Shown piece after piece: positions 25,086 through 34,219 of a DNA stretch of 64,000 nt. Where the stretch lies: positions 1 to 64,000 of the forward strand of contig NZ_JASZYF010000023.1 of NCBI RefSeq assembly GCF_030317115.1. Reading direction: 5' to 3'. Source of the DNA: Variovorax gracilis (GTDB taxonomy: Bacteria > Pseudomonadota > Gammaproteobacteria > Burkholderiales > Burkholderiaceae_C). A program made the translations under genes and the position numbers. Numbering within the stretch: the first letter of the stretch is position 1; every line of letters begins with the position of its first letter. A model generated the notes under the pieces. It was not told the DNA's origin and ran no database searches. It saw only the letters and a program-made list of their open reading frames with translations.

Positions 25086-25691
25086 TCATGAAGTTGTCCT
25101 TTGGGCGAGACGGACGCGAGCGGACGGGGTGGTCGCCACCTGGTGAACTTCCTCCAACTGCCGCAGGACGGCCCGATTGCGCGGCGTCGACTGGGTCGCA
25201 ACGCCGTCACGGGGCACGACAACTGCCAGCGATCTCATGCGTGCGTCCAGCACCGTGCTCAGCACGCACTGGTCGCTCGCCACGCCCGTGACCACAATCC
25301 TCTTCACTTCGAGATGGCGCAGCAGCAACTCAAGCGGCGTACCGTAAAACGCCGACTGGCTCGGCTTGAGCACGAAGTAGTCCTCGCGCGAGGGCTCGAC
25401 GACCCCGGTGATGGCCGCAGCGGGACCTCCGCCGGCCAGCGACGCGCCGACAAGCGCCGGAAAGTCGGAGCGCCAGCGCCCGCGGTTGTCGTTGGCGTAG
25501 ATCGCCGGAACCCCGGCCCGCTTGCATCGCGCCTTCAGCTGGGCGATGACCGGTGCAACGCGGCGCGCGCCGGCCAGCAGCTTGTCGGCGTCGGGGAAGT
25601 CCCAACAACTGATCATGTCCACGATCAGAAGCGCGGTCGCGCCCGCGGCAGTTTCAGGGGCGATCGGATCAGGCTGCGGAGGAGGTGACAT
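25086..25691 (-). CDS. Isochorismatase-like cysteine hydrolase
   Basis: Encodes 201 residues. The catalytic triad of the family is visible: Asp25 in LLIVDMISCWDF, Lys109 in YFVLKPSQSAFYGTPLE, and Cys142 in VTGVASDQCVLSTVLDA. The DN pair in IYANDNRGRW follows the nicotinamidase-type layout. Members hydrolyse amides or vinyl ethers (nicotinamide, isochorismate, biuret); the substrate cannot be fixed here. The C-terminus ends soon after EVHQVATTPSARVRL. Neighbours give no pathway clue. Confidence 0.88.
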   Translation of the reverse strand: MSPPPQPDPIAPETAAGATALLIVDMISCWDFPDADKLLAGARRVAPVIAQLKARCKRAGVPAIYANDNRGRWRSDFPALVGASLAGGGPAAAITGVVEPSREDYFVLKPSQSAFYGTPLELLLRHLEVKRIVVTGVASDQCVLSTVLDARMRSLAVVVPRDGVATQSTPRNRAVLRQLEEVHQVATTPSARVRLAQRTTS

Positions 25692-26455
25692 GGCGTGGAT
25701 TGCGAAGGTTGCTGAATCGCGCGCTGGCGCGACCTGGCAGCGCCGGCGCGCTGTCCTCCGTCAGGCCCGCAGCGTTCCGGCGGTGCATGGTGAAACGGCC
25801 GCCGCGCGAAGATGTGGCCGACCTCGGCGAATATGCCGCCGCGCGGCCGGCAATTTCTCCGATGCGCACGGCCCGAGGCAGCGCCCCCGCCCGAAGCGAC
25901 GCGGCAGTTGAGAGGGAGGCGTTTTGCATGCGGGCACTGTCACGCCCATCCGGGCAATTCCGACGTAGGAAGGCGCTTCCGAGACGTGTGGGTTCAGTCT
26001 CTACGCCTCTGCACCCCACGGAACAGTCCGCGCATCCGAATCGCACGGGTCACGATGCCCAACCACACGCGGTGGCCGGCCACGTGCCCCTGGCTGACTG
26101 GGGGCGGTGGACTGGGTGGCATTCACACATGCGTGTCGGTCGTGCCCGCAGGGCCTTGCCAGCGCGGCCACGCGCGACGTACCGCCCTTCATGCGGGCGG
26201 ACGGACATCCTCGCGGAGTGCGTCGATTCAAACGGGTCGAGTGCTCTCCAAGCCGATGGCGGCCGTGAGGCCCATGCACCGGCTCGTGTCCTGGCAGGTG
26301 ACGCGGGACGCCCGTGCTCGAAACCAAGGCCGGCCCCTGCTGCCGAGGTCCCCCGCTCCAGCGCCAGCGCGTCGCTGTCGTCCTTCCAAAGCTGCGTCGC
26401 AAACCTGGTCGGCGCCTACATCGGCCGGTTGGACGATGAGTAACCCTGGGCGTGC
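25692..26455. other. 0.76-kb region without a recognisable gene
   Basis: Long open frames occur on both strands, but their Arg/Pro/Ala-rich composition and lack of motifs suggest chance. No repeat, IS end or RNA gene could be identified. Confidence 0.4.
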
Positions 26456-27208
26456 ATGACTTCGTTGCCGAGCCCAGCCCGTATTGCCAGCGTCGTGTCC
26501 GTGGTGGCGCTACTTTTCGGCGCGTGGGCACTCAAGGCGGGCTGGGTTGCCATTCCCGAGCGCTACAACCCCGGGGCCGCACTGGACACGGCCGAAGCGC
26601 CCAACCTCCTCACCTCCGTGAAGCTCTCGCGCGTGCAGCGTGATCCCGCGCGTTGCCTCGCGCTGCTGGAAGCCTCCGGGATGCAGTTCGAGCCGGTGCC
26701 CGACCGCACCACAGCTGAGGGCTGCGCATTGCGCAACACGGTACGCCTGACTCGCGCGCGCGAGTTGATGCTGGGCACGCCGGTGCTGCTGAGCTGCCGC
26801 GCCGCGCTCGCCTTGGCGTTGTGGGAGCGCCATGTGATCCAGCCCGCGGCCGCCGAATCGTTGGGCACGCGTATCGTCCGCGTTGATCACCTGGGCGGCT
26901 ATGCCTGCCGCAATGTGGTGGTCGGGCGGCAGCAGCAAGATGGTGCACCCGGCCGACGCAGCCAGCATGCAACGGCCGACGCGTTGGACGTGAGCGCGTA
27001 CACCCGCGCAGACCGTCGCGGCGTCATCGTCATCCGGCGCGACTGGATGCCCGGCGCATCGATCGCGCTGACACCGGAAGCCGCCTTCCTGCGCGAGGCG
27101 CACAAGGGCGCGTGCGGGCTGTTCGACAGCGTCCTCGGCCCCGACTACAACGCGGTGCATGCCGACCACTTTCATCTGGAAGTTGGCGCCGGGCGTGCAT
27201 GTCGCTGA
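26456..27208 (+). CDS. Extensin-like C-terminal domain protein
   Basis: Encodes 250 residues with an N-terminal membrane anchor (IASVVSVVALLFGAWALKAG). The rest matches the extensin-like C-terminal family: RCLALLEASGMQFEPVPDRT, GCALRNTVRLTR, LSCRAALALALWERHVIQPA, and YACRNVVVGRQ. The family's HATADALDVSAY motif and final NAVHADHFHLEVG follow, with His and Asp residues placed like a zinc site of peptidase-like folds. It is probably periplasmic and acts near the cell wall; substrate unproven. Four cysteines could pair. Confidence 0.88.
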   Translation: MTSLPSPARIASVVSVVALLFGAWALKAGWVAIPERYNPGAALDTAEAPNLLTSVKLSRVQRDPARCLALLEASGMQFEPVPDRTTAEGCALRNTVRLTRARELMLGTPVLLSCRAALALALWERHVIQPAAAESLGTRIVRVDHLGGYACRNVVVGRQQQDGAPGRRSQHATADALDVSAYTRADRRGVIVIRRDWMPGASIALTPEAAFLREAHKGACGLFDSVLGPDYNAVHADHFHLEVGAGRACR

Positions 27209-27537
27209 GTCTATTGCGCGACGTCTTGTCGAGTCTCCAGCGATCGGCCGGCATCGGCCCTCGTCGTGCTGGCAGTCGTCCATCCCGCAAGACCGTGTGG
27301 CATCGAAAACTGCTTCACCGAAACCCGATGCCGCATCGCTTGCCGGTCGCCACGGCCCTCGGCGCGGGTACTCGACACGGACGCTTTGGAGAATCTGGGT
27401 CGCCTGGCCATGTGTCCGCAATCGCCAACATGTCGGTCGCCGCAATTTCTGCAGACACGGGATCCGGCGCTTGTCCTACGGTTGCAGTGGGCTTGTGAAT
27501 CGAAATTTCGCCTTCCCATCCCAATCGAGGAATCCCA
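27209..27537. other. Intergenic region without recognisable gene
   Basis: The 329 bp between the extensin-like gene and the next small gene show no motif-bearing frame. The final 20 bp hold the ribosome site of the small gene (GAGGAA). Confidence 0.4.
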
Positions 27538-27744
27538 ATGACCCATCCCTGGATGACAAGCAACCCCTTCATGAGCATGTGGCTCAGCACTGCCAACCAC
27601 ATGATGAGCACAGCCCATGGCGTGGCGGCGGCCTTGACGCAGCGTCAAGCCGCCGACATGCAGGCCGAATTCGAGAGGCAGGTCATCGAATTCTGGACCG
27701 GCGGCTGGATGAAGTTGCCGATGAAGCCGCCCCGCGGAATCTGA
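27538..27744 (+). CDS. Small hypothetical Met/Trp-rich protein
   Basis: Encodes 68 residues starting MTHPWMTSNPFMSMWLSTAN. It is unusually rich in Met and Trp, with one amphipathic helix (TAHGVAAALTQRQAADMQAE) and a FWTGGWMKLPMKPP end. The layout resembles very short phasin-like proteins that bind granules through amphipathic helices, but similarity is too weak to name it. GAGGAA lies 6 bp before the ATG. Confidence 0.6.
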   Translation: MTHPWMTSNPFMSMWLSTANHMMSTAHGVAAALTQRQAADMQAEFERQVIEFWTGGWMKLPMKPPRGI

Positions 27745-28123
27745 ACGCCTCAAGCGGGGGGTCGGCGCACGCCCGGATGCCGGCATCAGGAATGCGTGCG
27801 TGTGCGCCGCATCTCCGGGGGACGCGGCGGCGACGTCGGGGTTTGCGTCGGGCACGCGGGATCGTATTTGCCGGTTGGCGCACGAGGGGACGGGCTCGCG
27901 CCATGCGGGGGCATTCATGCCTGCCCACTCCCCCGCCGCAGCGCTGACTCTTCTCGTTCGGCGTTGTCCCATGCGCGTTCAGGGTTCATGAACCGGCGGC
28001 GGCGGCTGCACTTGGCGATCCCAACGACTCGCGCTCCCGGACGCCCGGGATGGGGCGAAGGCTGACCTTGACCCCTCTCGGTAAGGGGAGGACGTTGGTG
28101 TCACCCGCAAGGCGCGCCCGAGG
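27745..28123. other. Intergenic region with orphan MerR-type dyad
   Basis: No gene is recognised in these 379 bp. The region contains a TTGACC element with an inverted repeat at 28068-28088 (annotated separately) facing right, but no gene on that strand follows it within 450 bp. Confidence 0.4.
28068..28088 (+). promoter_or_regulatory. Orphan MerR-type promoter/operator candidate
   Basis: TTGACC at 28068 runs into the dyad CCCCT-CTCGGTA-AGGGG (28072-28088). A -35 box overlapping such a dyad is the layout of CueR/ZntR-type metal-responsive promoters. No clear -10 box or downstream plus-strand metal gene is present, so it may be a relic or chance. An unusual terminator without a U-run is the alternative. 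Confidence 0.25.
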
Positions 28124-28306
28124 TCAGGTCTTGGGGTCGATTCCGCGGATCGGATGCTTGGTCAGATCCTTGCCGATTTCAACGCGCTTCTCTTCGTTCG
28201 CCTCATCTCGGAATTCACTCGGCTCCTTCTCGGTGGCCTTTTCCATGTTCGATTTGACAGAGGCGCGCTCGTCCTGTCCCTTCTTGGCATCATTCTGAAT
28301 GGTCAT
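28124..28306 (-). CDS. Small hydrophilic hypothetical protein
   Basis: Encodes 60 residues starting MTIQNDAKKGQDERASVKSN, nearly all charged or polar (MEKATEKEPSEFRDEANEEK), ending KHPIRGIDPKT. Such composition suggests a disordered or helical stress protein. GGAGA precedes the ATG. It is divergent from the ligase-like gene across 233 bp that include an AT-rich stretch at 28360-28420. Confidence 0.7.
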   Translation of the reverse strand: MTIQNDAKKGQDERASVKSNMEKATEKEPSEFRDEANEEKRVEIGKDLTKHPIRGIDPKT

Positions 28307-28539
28307 CACGGTCTCCGGTGTGAACCGAGCGCGGGGATCAGCCTCGTCGCTACGGTACTGACTGTTTAAGGCCTGAACGCTGCTTCCGTTATCGGACGAC
28401 AGTCCTATGATTCGTAGGGCGCTCGGCCACGTCCTGAGACTTAACGTGACTCGGCACTGCCGCTGGCCCAAGCTGCAAGAAGTCGTTCTCGCGCCATCTT
28501 CTGACAGCGCAATCCCGCCGCCACGCGCAGCCTGTGGCA

Positions 28540-29190
28540 ATGTCGCGCCCTCCGCCGCCCAAACCCCGCTTGCTCGATGACCTCGCGCCGATGCTGCTCG
28601 ACGAGCGGCCCTTCACCTTCGGCGAGCCGGGCTGGATCTACGAGATCAAGCTCGACGGCTATCGCCTGCTGGCGGAGTTCGGGAACGGTGAGTGCATTCT
28701 GAAGACGAGAAACGGGGCCAATGCGACCGAGTGGTTCCCGGAGATCGCCCGCTCGCTGTCGCGCTTCAAGGGCGGCCCTTACGTGGTTGATGGAGAAGTC
28801 TGCGTGTTCGACGACCGGGGGCGCTCAGACTTCGACCGATTGCAGGATCGCGCCCGCAGGCGCCGCTGGCACGAGGGCGCCGCCCCCGTGGTCTACGCCG
28901 TGTTCGATCTTCTGGTCTACCACGGCGTTGACATCACGGCTTCGCCGCTGTCCGCCCGCAAGGAAGCTCTGTCGATGATGCTCGAAGCGCCGTTGCCCAG
29001 CGTCCTGCTGGTCGCTTACTTCGGGCAGGATGGAGACCTCCTGTTCAGCAAAGCCGTCCACGAACTCGGCTTGGAAGGGATTGTCGCCAAGCACGTGAAC
29101 AGTCGCTACCTTCCAGGTTCGCGCACCGCCGACTGGGTCAAGGTGAAGCGCGAGGTCCCGGCGCCGGCGGCGCGGTTCAAACGTTCGTGA
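28540..29190 (+). CDS. ATP-dependent DNA ligase, adenylation domain only
   Basis: Encodes 216 residues. The nucleotidyltransferase motifs are in order: motif I EIKLDGYR with lysine at residue 37 that would carry AMP, VVDGEVCVFD (motif III), a central AVFDLLVYHGVD, LEGIVAKHVNSRY (motif IV) and TADWVKVKRE (motif V). The protein ends about a dozen residues later, so the OB-fold domain normally needed for nick sealing is absent. Similar minimal ligases accompany bacterial end-joining systems, and this window has Ku and LigD. A GTG six bases upstream is an alternative start. Confidence 0.85.
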   Translation: MSRPPPPKPRLLDDLAPMLLDERPFTFGEPGWIYEIKLDGYRLLAEFGNGECILKTRNGANATEWFPEIARSLSRFKGGPYVVDGEVCVFDDRGRSDFDRLQDRARRRRWHEGAAPVVYAVFDLLVYHGVDITASPLSARKEALSMMLEAPLPSVLLVAYFGQDGDLLFSKAVHELGLEGIVAKHVNSRYLPGSRTADWVKVKREVPAPAARFKRS

Positions 29191-29444
29191 TCCGTCCCTT
29201 GCCTCGACCACCCGTTTGCCTTTTTGATCCCCTCGCGCCACGGATGCGCCGCGCGCTGGGCGCGCTGTCGACCAGCGAGACCGGCGCGTCGCGCTCCGCG
29301 ACGGCTGGGTCCTCTGGACTGCCGCGATCCCGCCATCCTGCTCGCGCCATTGCCATCACGTCATTGCAATTGCATCATCGCCTCCTCCCGCCATCCATGC
29401 CCTGGCCGTGGCCTTGCAGAACGAACTCCAGAGCGACCCGCGCA

Positions 29445-29732
29445 TTGCATCTCCACCAGGCTCTTCACCAGCGCCAGGCCGATGCCCATGCCCCCTTCGC
29501 GCCGCGTGGAGGGCTTGTGGTCGCCTTGCTGGAACATGTCGAACACCTGCCCCAGGAAATCCGGCTCGATGCCGCGGCCCGTGTCGCGCACCTCCAGCAG
29601 CGCCCACGGGCCGTCGCGGGTCAGGCGCACGTGCACCGTGCCGCCCGCGGGCGTGAACTTCAGCGCATTGCTCGCCAAGTTCCAGAAGATCTGCTCGACC
29701 CGCACCACGTCGGCGTGGATCGCCAGATTAAT
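29445..29732 (-). pseudogene. Histidine kinase ATPase-domain fragment (inverted)
   Basis: Ninety-six codons on the minus strand read VVRVEQIFWNLASNALKFTP (N box), EVRDTGRGIEPDFLGQVFDM (G1 and F boxes), and GGMGIGLALVKSLVEMQ (G2 box). This is the core of a HATPase domain, starting and ending abruptly with no start codon and no natural tail. The missing tail appears on the plus strand at 29991 inside the next gene. An inverted 6-mer (CATTGC at 29443, GCAATG at 29986) marks both edges, so the piece looks inverted relative to its original gene. Confidence 0.7.
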
Positions 29733-29753
29733 TCTGCGAGGACAGGAGAGTGC

Positions 29754-30488
29754 ATGCACCCGCAGGCGGCAAGGCACGACAACGACTGGGACGAAGGGAA
29801 CGAGCCGCGGCGCTCCTCCCTCCAGTTTCCCGTCGTCGGCCTCGGCGCGTCGGCCGGTGGCATGGCGGCGGCCCTGCGGCTGCTCGAGGGACTGCCGGAG
29901 CAGCCCGGCATGGCCTTCGTGGTCGTGCTGCACCTGTCGCCCGAGCACGAGAGTCACGCGGCCACCATCCTTCAGGGCGCCACGCGCAATGGCGGCCGCG
30001 TCGAGGCGGATTCGGAAGGTCCCGGCAAGGGGGCCATGTTCAGGGTCCGGCTGCCGTTGCTCGAAAGTGCGCTCGGTGGCGAGGCGCCGGGCTTCCAGTT
30101 GGTCCCGCACCAGGCCCTCGCAGGACGCCGCATCCTCTTGGTGGACGACGACGCTCACACGCTCGAGACGCTCGGCGAGCTGCTGGGCGCGGAAGGCGCC
30201 CAGGTCACGACGGCCCACAGCGCGCATGCGGCGCTGGAGGAGGCGCGGCGCGGCGCCTTCGACGTCGTGGTCTCGGACATCGGCATGCCCGGCATGGATG
30301 GATTCGAGCTGATCGCGCGGCTGCGCCAGCTGCCACACGCCCGCCGCTGGCCGGCGATCGCGCTGACGGGCTTTGGCCGACCCGAGGACGTGGCGAAGTC
30401 CAAGGCTGCGGGCTTCGATCTGCACCTGAACAAGCCCATCTCCCTCGAGGCGCTGAGTGAGGCCGTGGCGGCGCTGGAACGGCGCTAG
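29754..30488 (+). CDS. Chimeric CheB N-terminus / kinase tail / receiver protein
   Basis: Encodes 244 residues from an ATG with GGAGAG just upstream. Residues 25-75 are the start of a CheB methylesterase domain (FPVVGLGASAGGMAAALRLL with the active-site Ser, then VVVLHLSPEH with the His). The sequence then jumps to the tail of a histidine kinase ATPase domain (GGRVEADSEGPGKGAMFRVR). Residues 125-240 are a complete receiver domain with LLVDDD, phospho-acceptor Asp175 in VVVSDIGMPGMDG, and LNKPI. It is best read as a large CheB-PAS-kinase-receiver gene that lost its middle. The receiver could still be phosphorylated by other kinases. Confidence 0.7.
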   Translation: MHPQAARHDNDWDEGNEPRRSSLQFPVVGLGASAGGMAAALRLLEGLPEQPGMAFVVVLHLSPEHESHAATILQGATRNGGRVEADSEGPGKGAMFRVRLPLLESALGGEAPGFQLVPHQALAGRRILLVDDDAHTLETLGELLGAEGAQVTTAHSAHAALEEARRGAFDVVVSDIGMPGMDGFELIARLRQLPHARRWPAIALTGFGRPEDVAKSKAAGFDLHLNKPISLEALSEAVAALERR

Positions 30489-30646
30489 CAGGCACTGCGC
30501 GGCACCGCAAGGGACCGCAGGCATCGCCAGAAGGCGTGCCGCACCAACGCCTGCGGCGGGCGCACCGGGTTGCGCGAGGCACATAGAATCGGCCCACGCC
30601 GTCGGGCCACGCACGGCGCAGTACTCCCCTTGGCCACAGGTGACAC

Positions 30647-33600
30647 GTGCCCGATTCCCAAGCGTCCCGCGCGGCGGCGGACTCCTTTCTCTACGGCGAC
30701 AGCGGCATGGCGGCCCTCATCCGGGCCTTCGACTGGCGCTCGTCACTCGGTCCCATCGAGCACTGGCCGCCCAGCCTGAAGACCACTGTCGGCCTTCTGG
30801 TGCATTCACCGATTCCCATCGTGCTGCTGTGGGGGCCCGACGGCATCATGGTCTACAACGACGCCTATGCGCAATTTGCGGGCCGTCGCCATCCTCAGAT
30901 CCTGGGCGCCAAGGTGCTCGAGGCGTGGCCCGAGGTGGCGGAATTCAACGCCAACATCATGCGGGTGGTGATGGCGGGCGGCACGCTGACCTACCACGAT
31001 CGCGAGCTGGTCCTCGACCGCCGTGGCGTGATGGAGAAGGGCTGGATGGATCTGGGCTACTCGCCCGTGATCGCGGAGAACGGCAGACCCGGCGGTGTCG
31101 TCGCGATCGTGGTCGAGACGACCGAGCGCGTGCTGGCACAGATGCGGGCGGCGAGTGAGCGCGACCGGCTCGCTCAGATGTTCGCCCAGGCGCCCACGTT
31201 CATGGCGTTGCTCGAGGGTCCGGAGCACCGCTATCGTCTGAGCAACCCGGGCTACGACCGCCTGGTGGGCGGTCGGACGCTGCTCGGGCGCACCGTGGCG
31301 GAGGCGTTGCCCGAGGTGGTGGGCCAGGGCTTCACGCGGATTCTCGATCGGGTGTACGAGACGGGCGAACCCTTCTCGGCGGTGGACGCGAAGGTGGTGC
31401 TCTACGACGAACTGACGGGTCGGCAGCGCGAGTACTACCTGGATTTCGTCTACCAGCCGGTGAGCGATGAGGCGGGCCGCACCACAGGCATCTTCGTGCA
31501 GGGCGTGGACGTGACGGAGCGGGTGCACTCCGAGCATCGCAGGGAAGTGCTGATGGGCCTGACCGACGCGCTCGCCAGTCTTGACGACCCGCAAGACATC
31601 GTGCGTCGCGCCTCCGAGGCCCTGGGCGCCGCGCTGGGCGCGGACCGGGTGGGCTATGCCACGGTCGACGCCAGCGCCGAGACGGTGCGCGTCGGTGACG
31701 GATGGCACGCGCCCGCCGTCGCCGCGCTGTCCGGCGCCTTCAGCTTCGGCGACTACGGCAGATTCGTCGAAGAACTCAAGGAGGGCCAGACCGTGGTCGT
31801 TGCGGACGTCGGCAGCGACGAGCGCACCCGCGCGCATGCGGCGGCCTTCGCCGGGGTGGGCGTCGGCTCCTTCATCAACGTCCCGGTGATGGAACGCCGG
31901 CGCCTCGTGGCGATGATGTTTGTTCACTACGAGAATGCGCACGAGCCCTCCGAACTCGATGTTGCATTGGCACGCGAAGTGGCTGCGCGCACGCGCTCCG
32001 CGGTCGAACGGGTGCGCGCCGTGCGCGACCTGCGCCTGAGCGAGGGGCGCTTCCGCTTCCTCGACGAACTCAACCGGGCCGTGGGCATCGCGCAGGACGC
32101 CGACGAGGTGCTGGCCCTGACCACCCGCATGACCGGCGAGTCGATGAAGGTGTCGATCTGCGCCTACGCCGACATGGATGAGGACGAGGACGGCTTCACG
32201 ATCCGGGGCGACTGGGTCGCCCCGGGCCTGACGACCATCGTGGGACGTTACCGCCTCCAGGACTTCGGCAGCCTCGCGGTCGATCGGCTGCGCGCCGGGC
32301 TGCCGCTGGTGATCAACGACAACACGCAAGAGATCGCGCCGCATGAGGCGGCCACCTTCCAGGCGATCGGGATCACGGCCACGATCTGCATGCCGCTGGT
32401 GAAGCTCGGAAGGCTCAAGGCCTTGATGGCCGTCCATGACAGGCAGCCTCGAAGCTGGACCGACAGCGAGATCGCGCTGATTCGCGAAGTGACCGAGCGT
32501 TCATGGGCGCATGTGGAACGCGTGGCGGCGGAGGCCGGAGTGAGGGCCAGCGAACAGAATTTCAGGACGCTGGCGCGCGCGTTGCCCAACCAGGTCTGGA
32601 CGGCCTCGGCGGCGGGCAGGCTCGACTGGGTCAACGACACGGTCCATGCCTATGCGGGCACGCCCCCGGGCGAGCTCGAGCAACACGGCTGGGCGGCGAT
32701 CGTCCACCCGGAGGATCTGCCGGAGACCCGCGAGCGCTGGGGCAGGGCGCTCGCCAGCGCGCAGACCTATCAGACGGAGTTTCGGCTGCGGCGCCATGAC
32801 GGGGCCTATCGATGGCACATCGGGCGGGCGGTTCCGTTGGTCACCGATGGGCGGGTGGTTCGCTGGATCGGCTCCAACAGCGACATCCAGGACCAGAAGG
32901 AAACGCAGATGGCGCTGTCCGATCTCAACCTCGTGCTGGAGCAACGGGTGCAGGAACGCACGGGCCAGTTGCTCAAGGCCGAGGAAGCCTTGCGTCAGGC
33001 GCAGAAGATGGAAGCGGTGGGACAGCTCACCGGCGGCCTGGCGCACGACTTCAACAACCTGCTGGCCGCCATCGGGGGCAGCCTGACACTCATCAAGCAT
33101 CAATTGCCCAACGACTCGGAGCGTCTCACGCGCTACGTGGACACGGCCGAAGGCGCCGTGCGGCGTGCCGCGTCGCTCACCCACCGCCTGCTGGCGTTCT
33201 CGCGCCGTCAGGCGCTCGACCCGAGGCCGACGGACGTCAACCAGCTCATTGCGGGCATGGAAGACCTGATCCGTCGCAGCGTGGGTCCGGACGTCAGTGT
33301 GGAGGTGTTTGGCGCCGCAGGCCTGCGGGTCACGAAAATCGATTCGTCGCAACTGGAAAGTGCGCTGCTCAATCTGTGCATCAATGCACGCGATGCGATG
33401 GCGCCGCGCGGAGGGCGCCTGAGGATCGAGACCGCCAACCAGTCGATGGATGAGCGCGAAGCGCGCGAGCACGACCTGAAGCCCGGCGAGTACATCGGCC
33501 TGAGCGTGACGGACACCGGCTCGGGCATGACCCCGGAGGTGATTCAGCGCGCATTCGATCCGTTCTTCACGACCAAGCCGATCGGGCAGGGCACGGGTCT

Positions 33601-34135
33601 GGGCCTGTCCATGGTGTACGGCTTCGTGCGCCAGTCGGGCGGCCAGGTCCGCATCGCCTCGGCGGTCGCGCAAGGCACCACCGTGTGCCTTTACCTGCCG
33701 AGTTTCGCGGAAAGCATGGCGGCTGCGCCGCCCGCGGTGGCGTTGCCGGTCTCCGAGGGTGGAAACGGCGAGACCATCGTGCTCATCGATGACGAGCCCG
33801 CCATTCGGATGCTGGTGTCCGATGTGCTGAGCGAAGCGGGCTACGAGGTGCTCGCAGCAGGCACCGGTGCCGAAGGCATGCGCCTGATTGACGGGAGGTG
33901 CCGCGTGGACCTGCTGATCACCGATGTGGGCCTGCCCGGCGGCATGAACGGCCGGCAGGTGGCCGATGCGGTCCGCACGACCCGGCCGGCGCTCAAGGTG
34001 CTGTTCATCACGGGCTACGCCGAGAACGCCGTCATCGGCGACGGACACCTGGCACCCCGCATGGACCTCATGACGAAGCCGTTCGAGCTCATTGACCTGG
34101 CGGCCAAGGTGCGAGCGATCCTGGACCGGTCCTGA
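30647..34135 (+). CDS. Hybrid sensor histidine kinase (PAS-GAF-GAF-PAS-HK-REC)
   Basis: Encodes 1162 residues from a GTG. Two PAS-like domains come first (about 35-165 and 180-290; the first has VLLWGPDGIMVYNDAYAQFA), then two GAF domains (about 305-455 and 465-630). A further PAS/PAC (645-770) with RLRRHDGAYRWHIGRAVPL follows. The kinase core has His800 in GGLAHDFNNLLAAIGGSL, an ATPase domain with LLNLCINARDAM and GTGLGLSMVYGFV, and a C-terminal receiver with Asp1093 in LLITDVGLPGG. No membrane segment is visible, so it senses a cytoplasmic signal. The receiver at the end probably quenches or relays phosphate. It follows the chimeric gene by 158 bp. Confidence 0.92.
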   Translation: MPDSQASRAAADSFLYGDSGMAALIRAFDWRSSLGPIEHWPPSLKTTVGLLVHSPIPIVLLWGPDGIMVYNDAYAQFAGRRHPQILGAKVLEAWPEVAEFNANIMRVVMAGGTLTYHDRELVLDRRGVMEKGWMDLGYSPVIAENGRPGGVVAIVVETTERVLAQMRAASERDRLAQMFAQAPTFMALLEGPEHRYRLSNPGYDRLVGGRTLLGRTVAEALPEVVGQGFTRILDRVYETGEPFSAVDAKVVLYDELTGRQREYYLDFVYQPVSDEAGRTTGIFVQGVDVTERVHSEHRREVLMGLTDALASLDDPQDIVRRASEALGAALGADRVGYATVDASAETVRVGDGWHAPAVAALSGAFSFGDYGRFVEELKEGQTVVVADVGSDERTRAHAAAFAGVGVGSFINVPVMERRRLVAMMFVHYENAHEPSELDVALAREVAARTRSAVERVRAVRDLRLSEGRFRFLDELNRAVGIAQDADEVLALTTRMTGESMKVSICAYADMDEDEDGFTIRGDWVAPGLTTIVGRYRLQDFGSLAVDRLRAGLPLVINDNTQEIAPHEAATFQAIGITATICMPLVKLGRLKALMAVHDRQPRSWTDSEIALIREVTERSWAHVERVAAEAGVRASEQNFRTLARALPNQVWTASAAGRLDWVNDTVHAYAGTPPGELEQHGWAAIVHPEDLPETRERWGRALASAQTYQTEFRLRRHDGAYRWHIGRAVPLVTDGRVVRWIGSNSDIQDQKETQMALSDLNLVLEQRVQERTGQLLKAEEALRQAQKMEAVGQLTGGLAHDFNNLLAAIGGSLTLIKHQLPNDSERLTRYVDTAEGAVRRAASLTHRLLAFSRRQALDPRPTDVNQLIAGMEDLIRRSVGPDVSVEVFGAAGLRVTKIDSSQLESALLNLCINARDAMAPRGGRLRIETANQSMDEREAREHDLKPGEYIGLSVTDTGSGMTPEVIQRAFDPFFTTKPIGQGTGLGLSMVYGFVRQSGGQVRIASAVAQGTTVCLYLPSFAESMAAAPPAVALPVSEGGNGETIVLIDDEPAIRMLVSDVLSEAGYEVLAAGTGAEGMRLIDGRCRVDLLITDVGLPGGMNGRQVADAVRTTRPALKVLFITGYAENAVIGDGHLAPRMDLMTKPFELIDLAAKVRAILDRS

Positions 34136-34219
34136 GGCACGCGGTGTAGGCAAGCCGGAACCCTGCGTCCCGCGCCGGGCCTACAAGTCGAAGAAGTCCT
34201 CCCTGTACAAGTGGGCCGC

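Noticed and set aside
25685..26443. A 252-codon plus-strand frame between the isochorismatase-like and extensin-like genes
   Set aside because: Composition is shadow-like, no ribosome site or motif was seen, and it overlaps the start region of the neighbouring gene.
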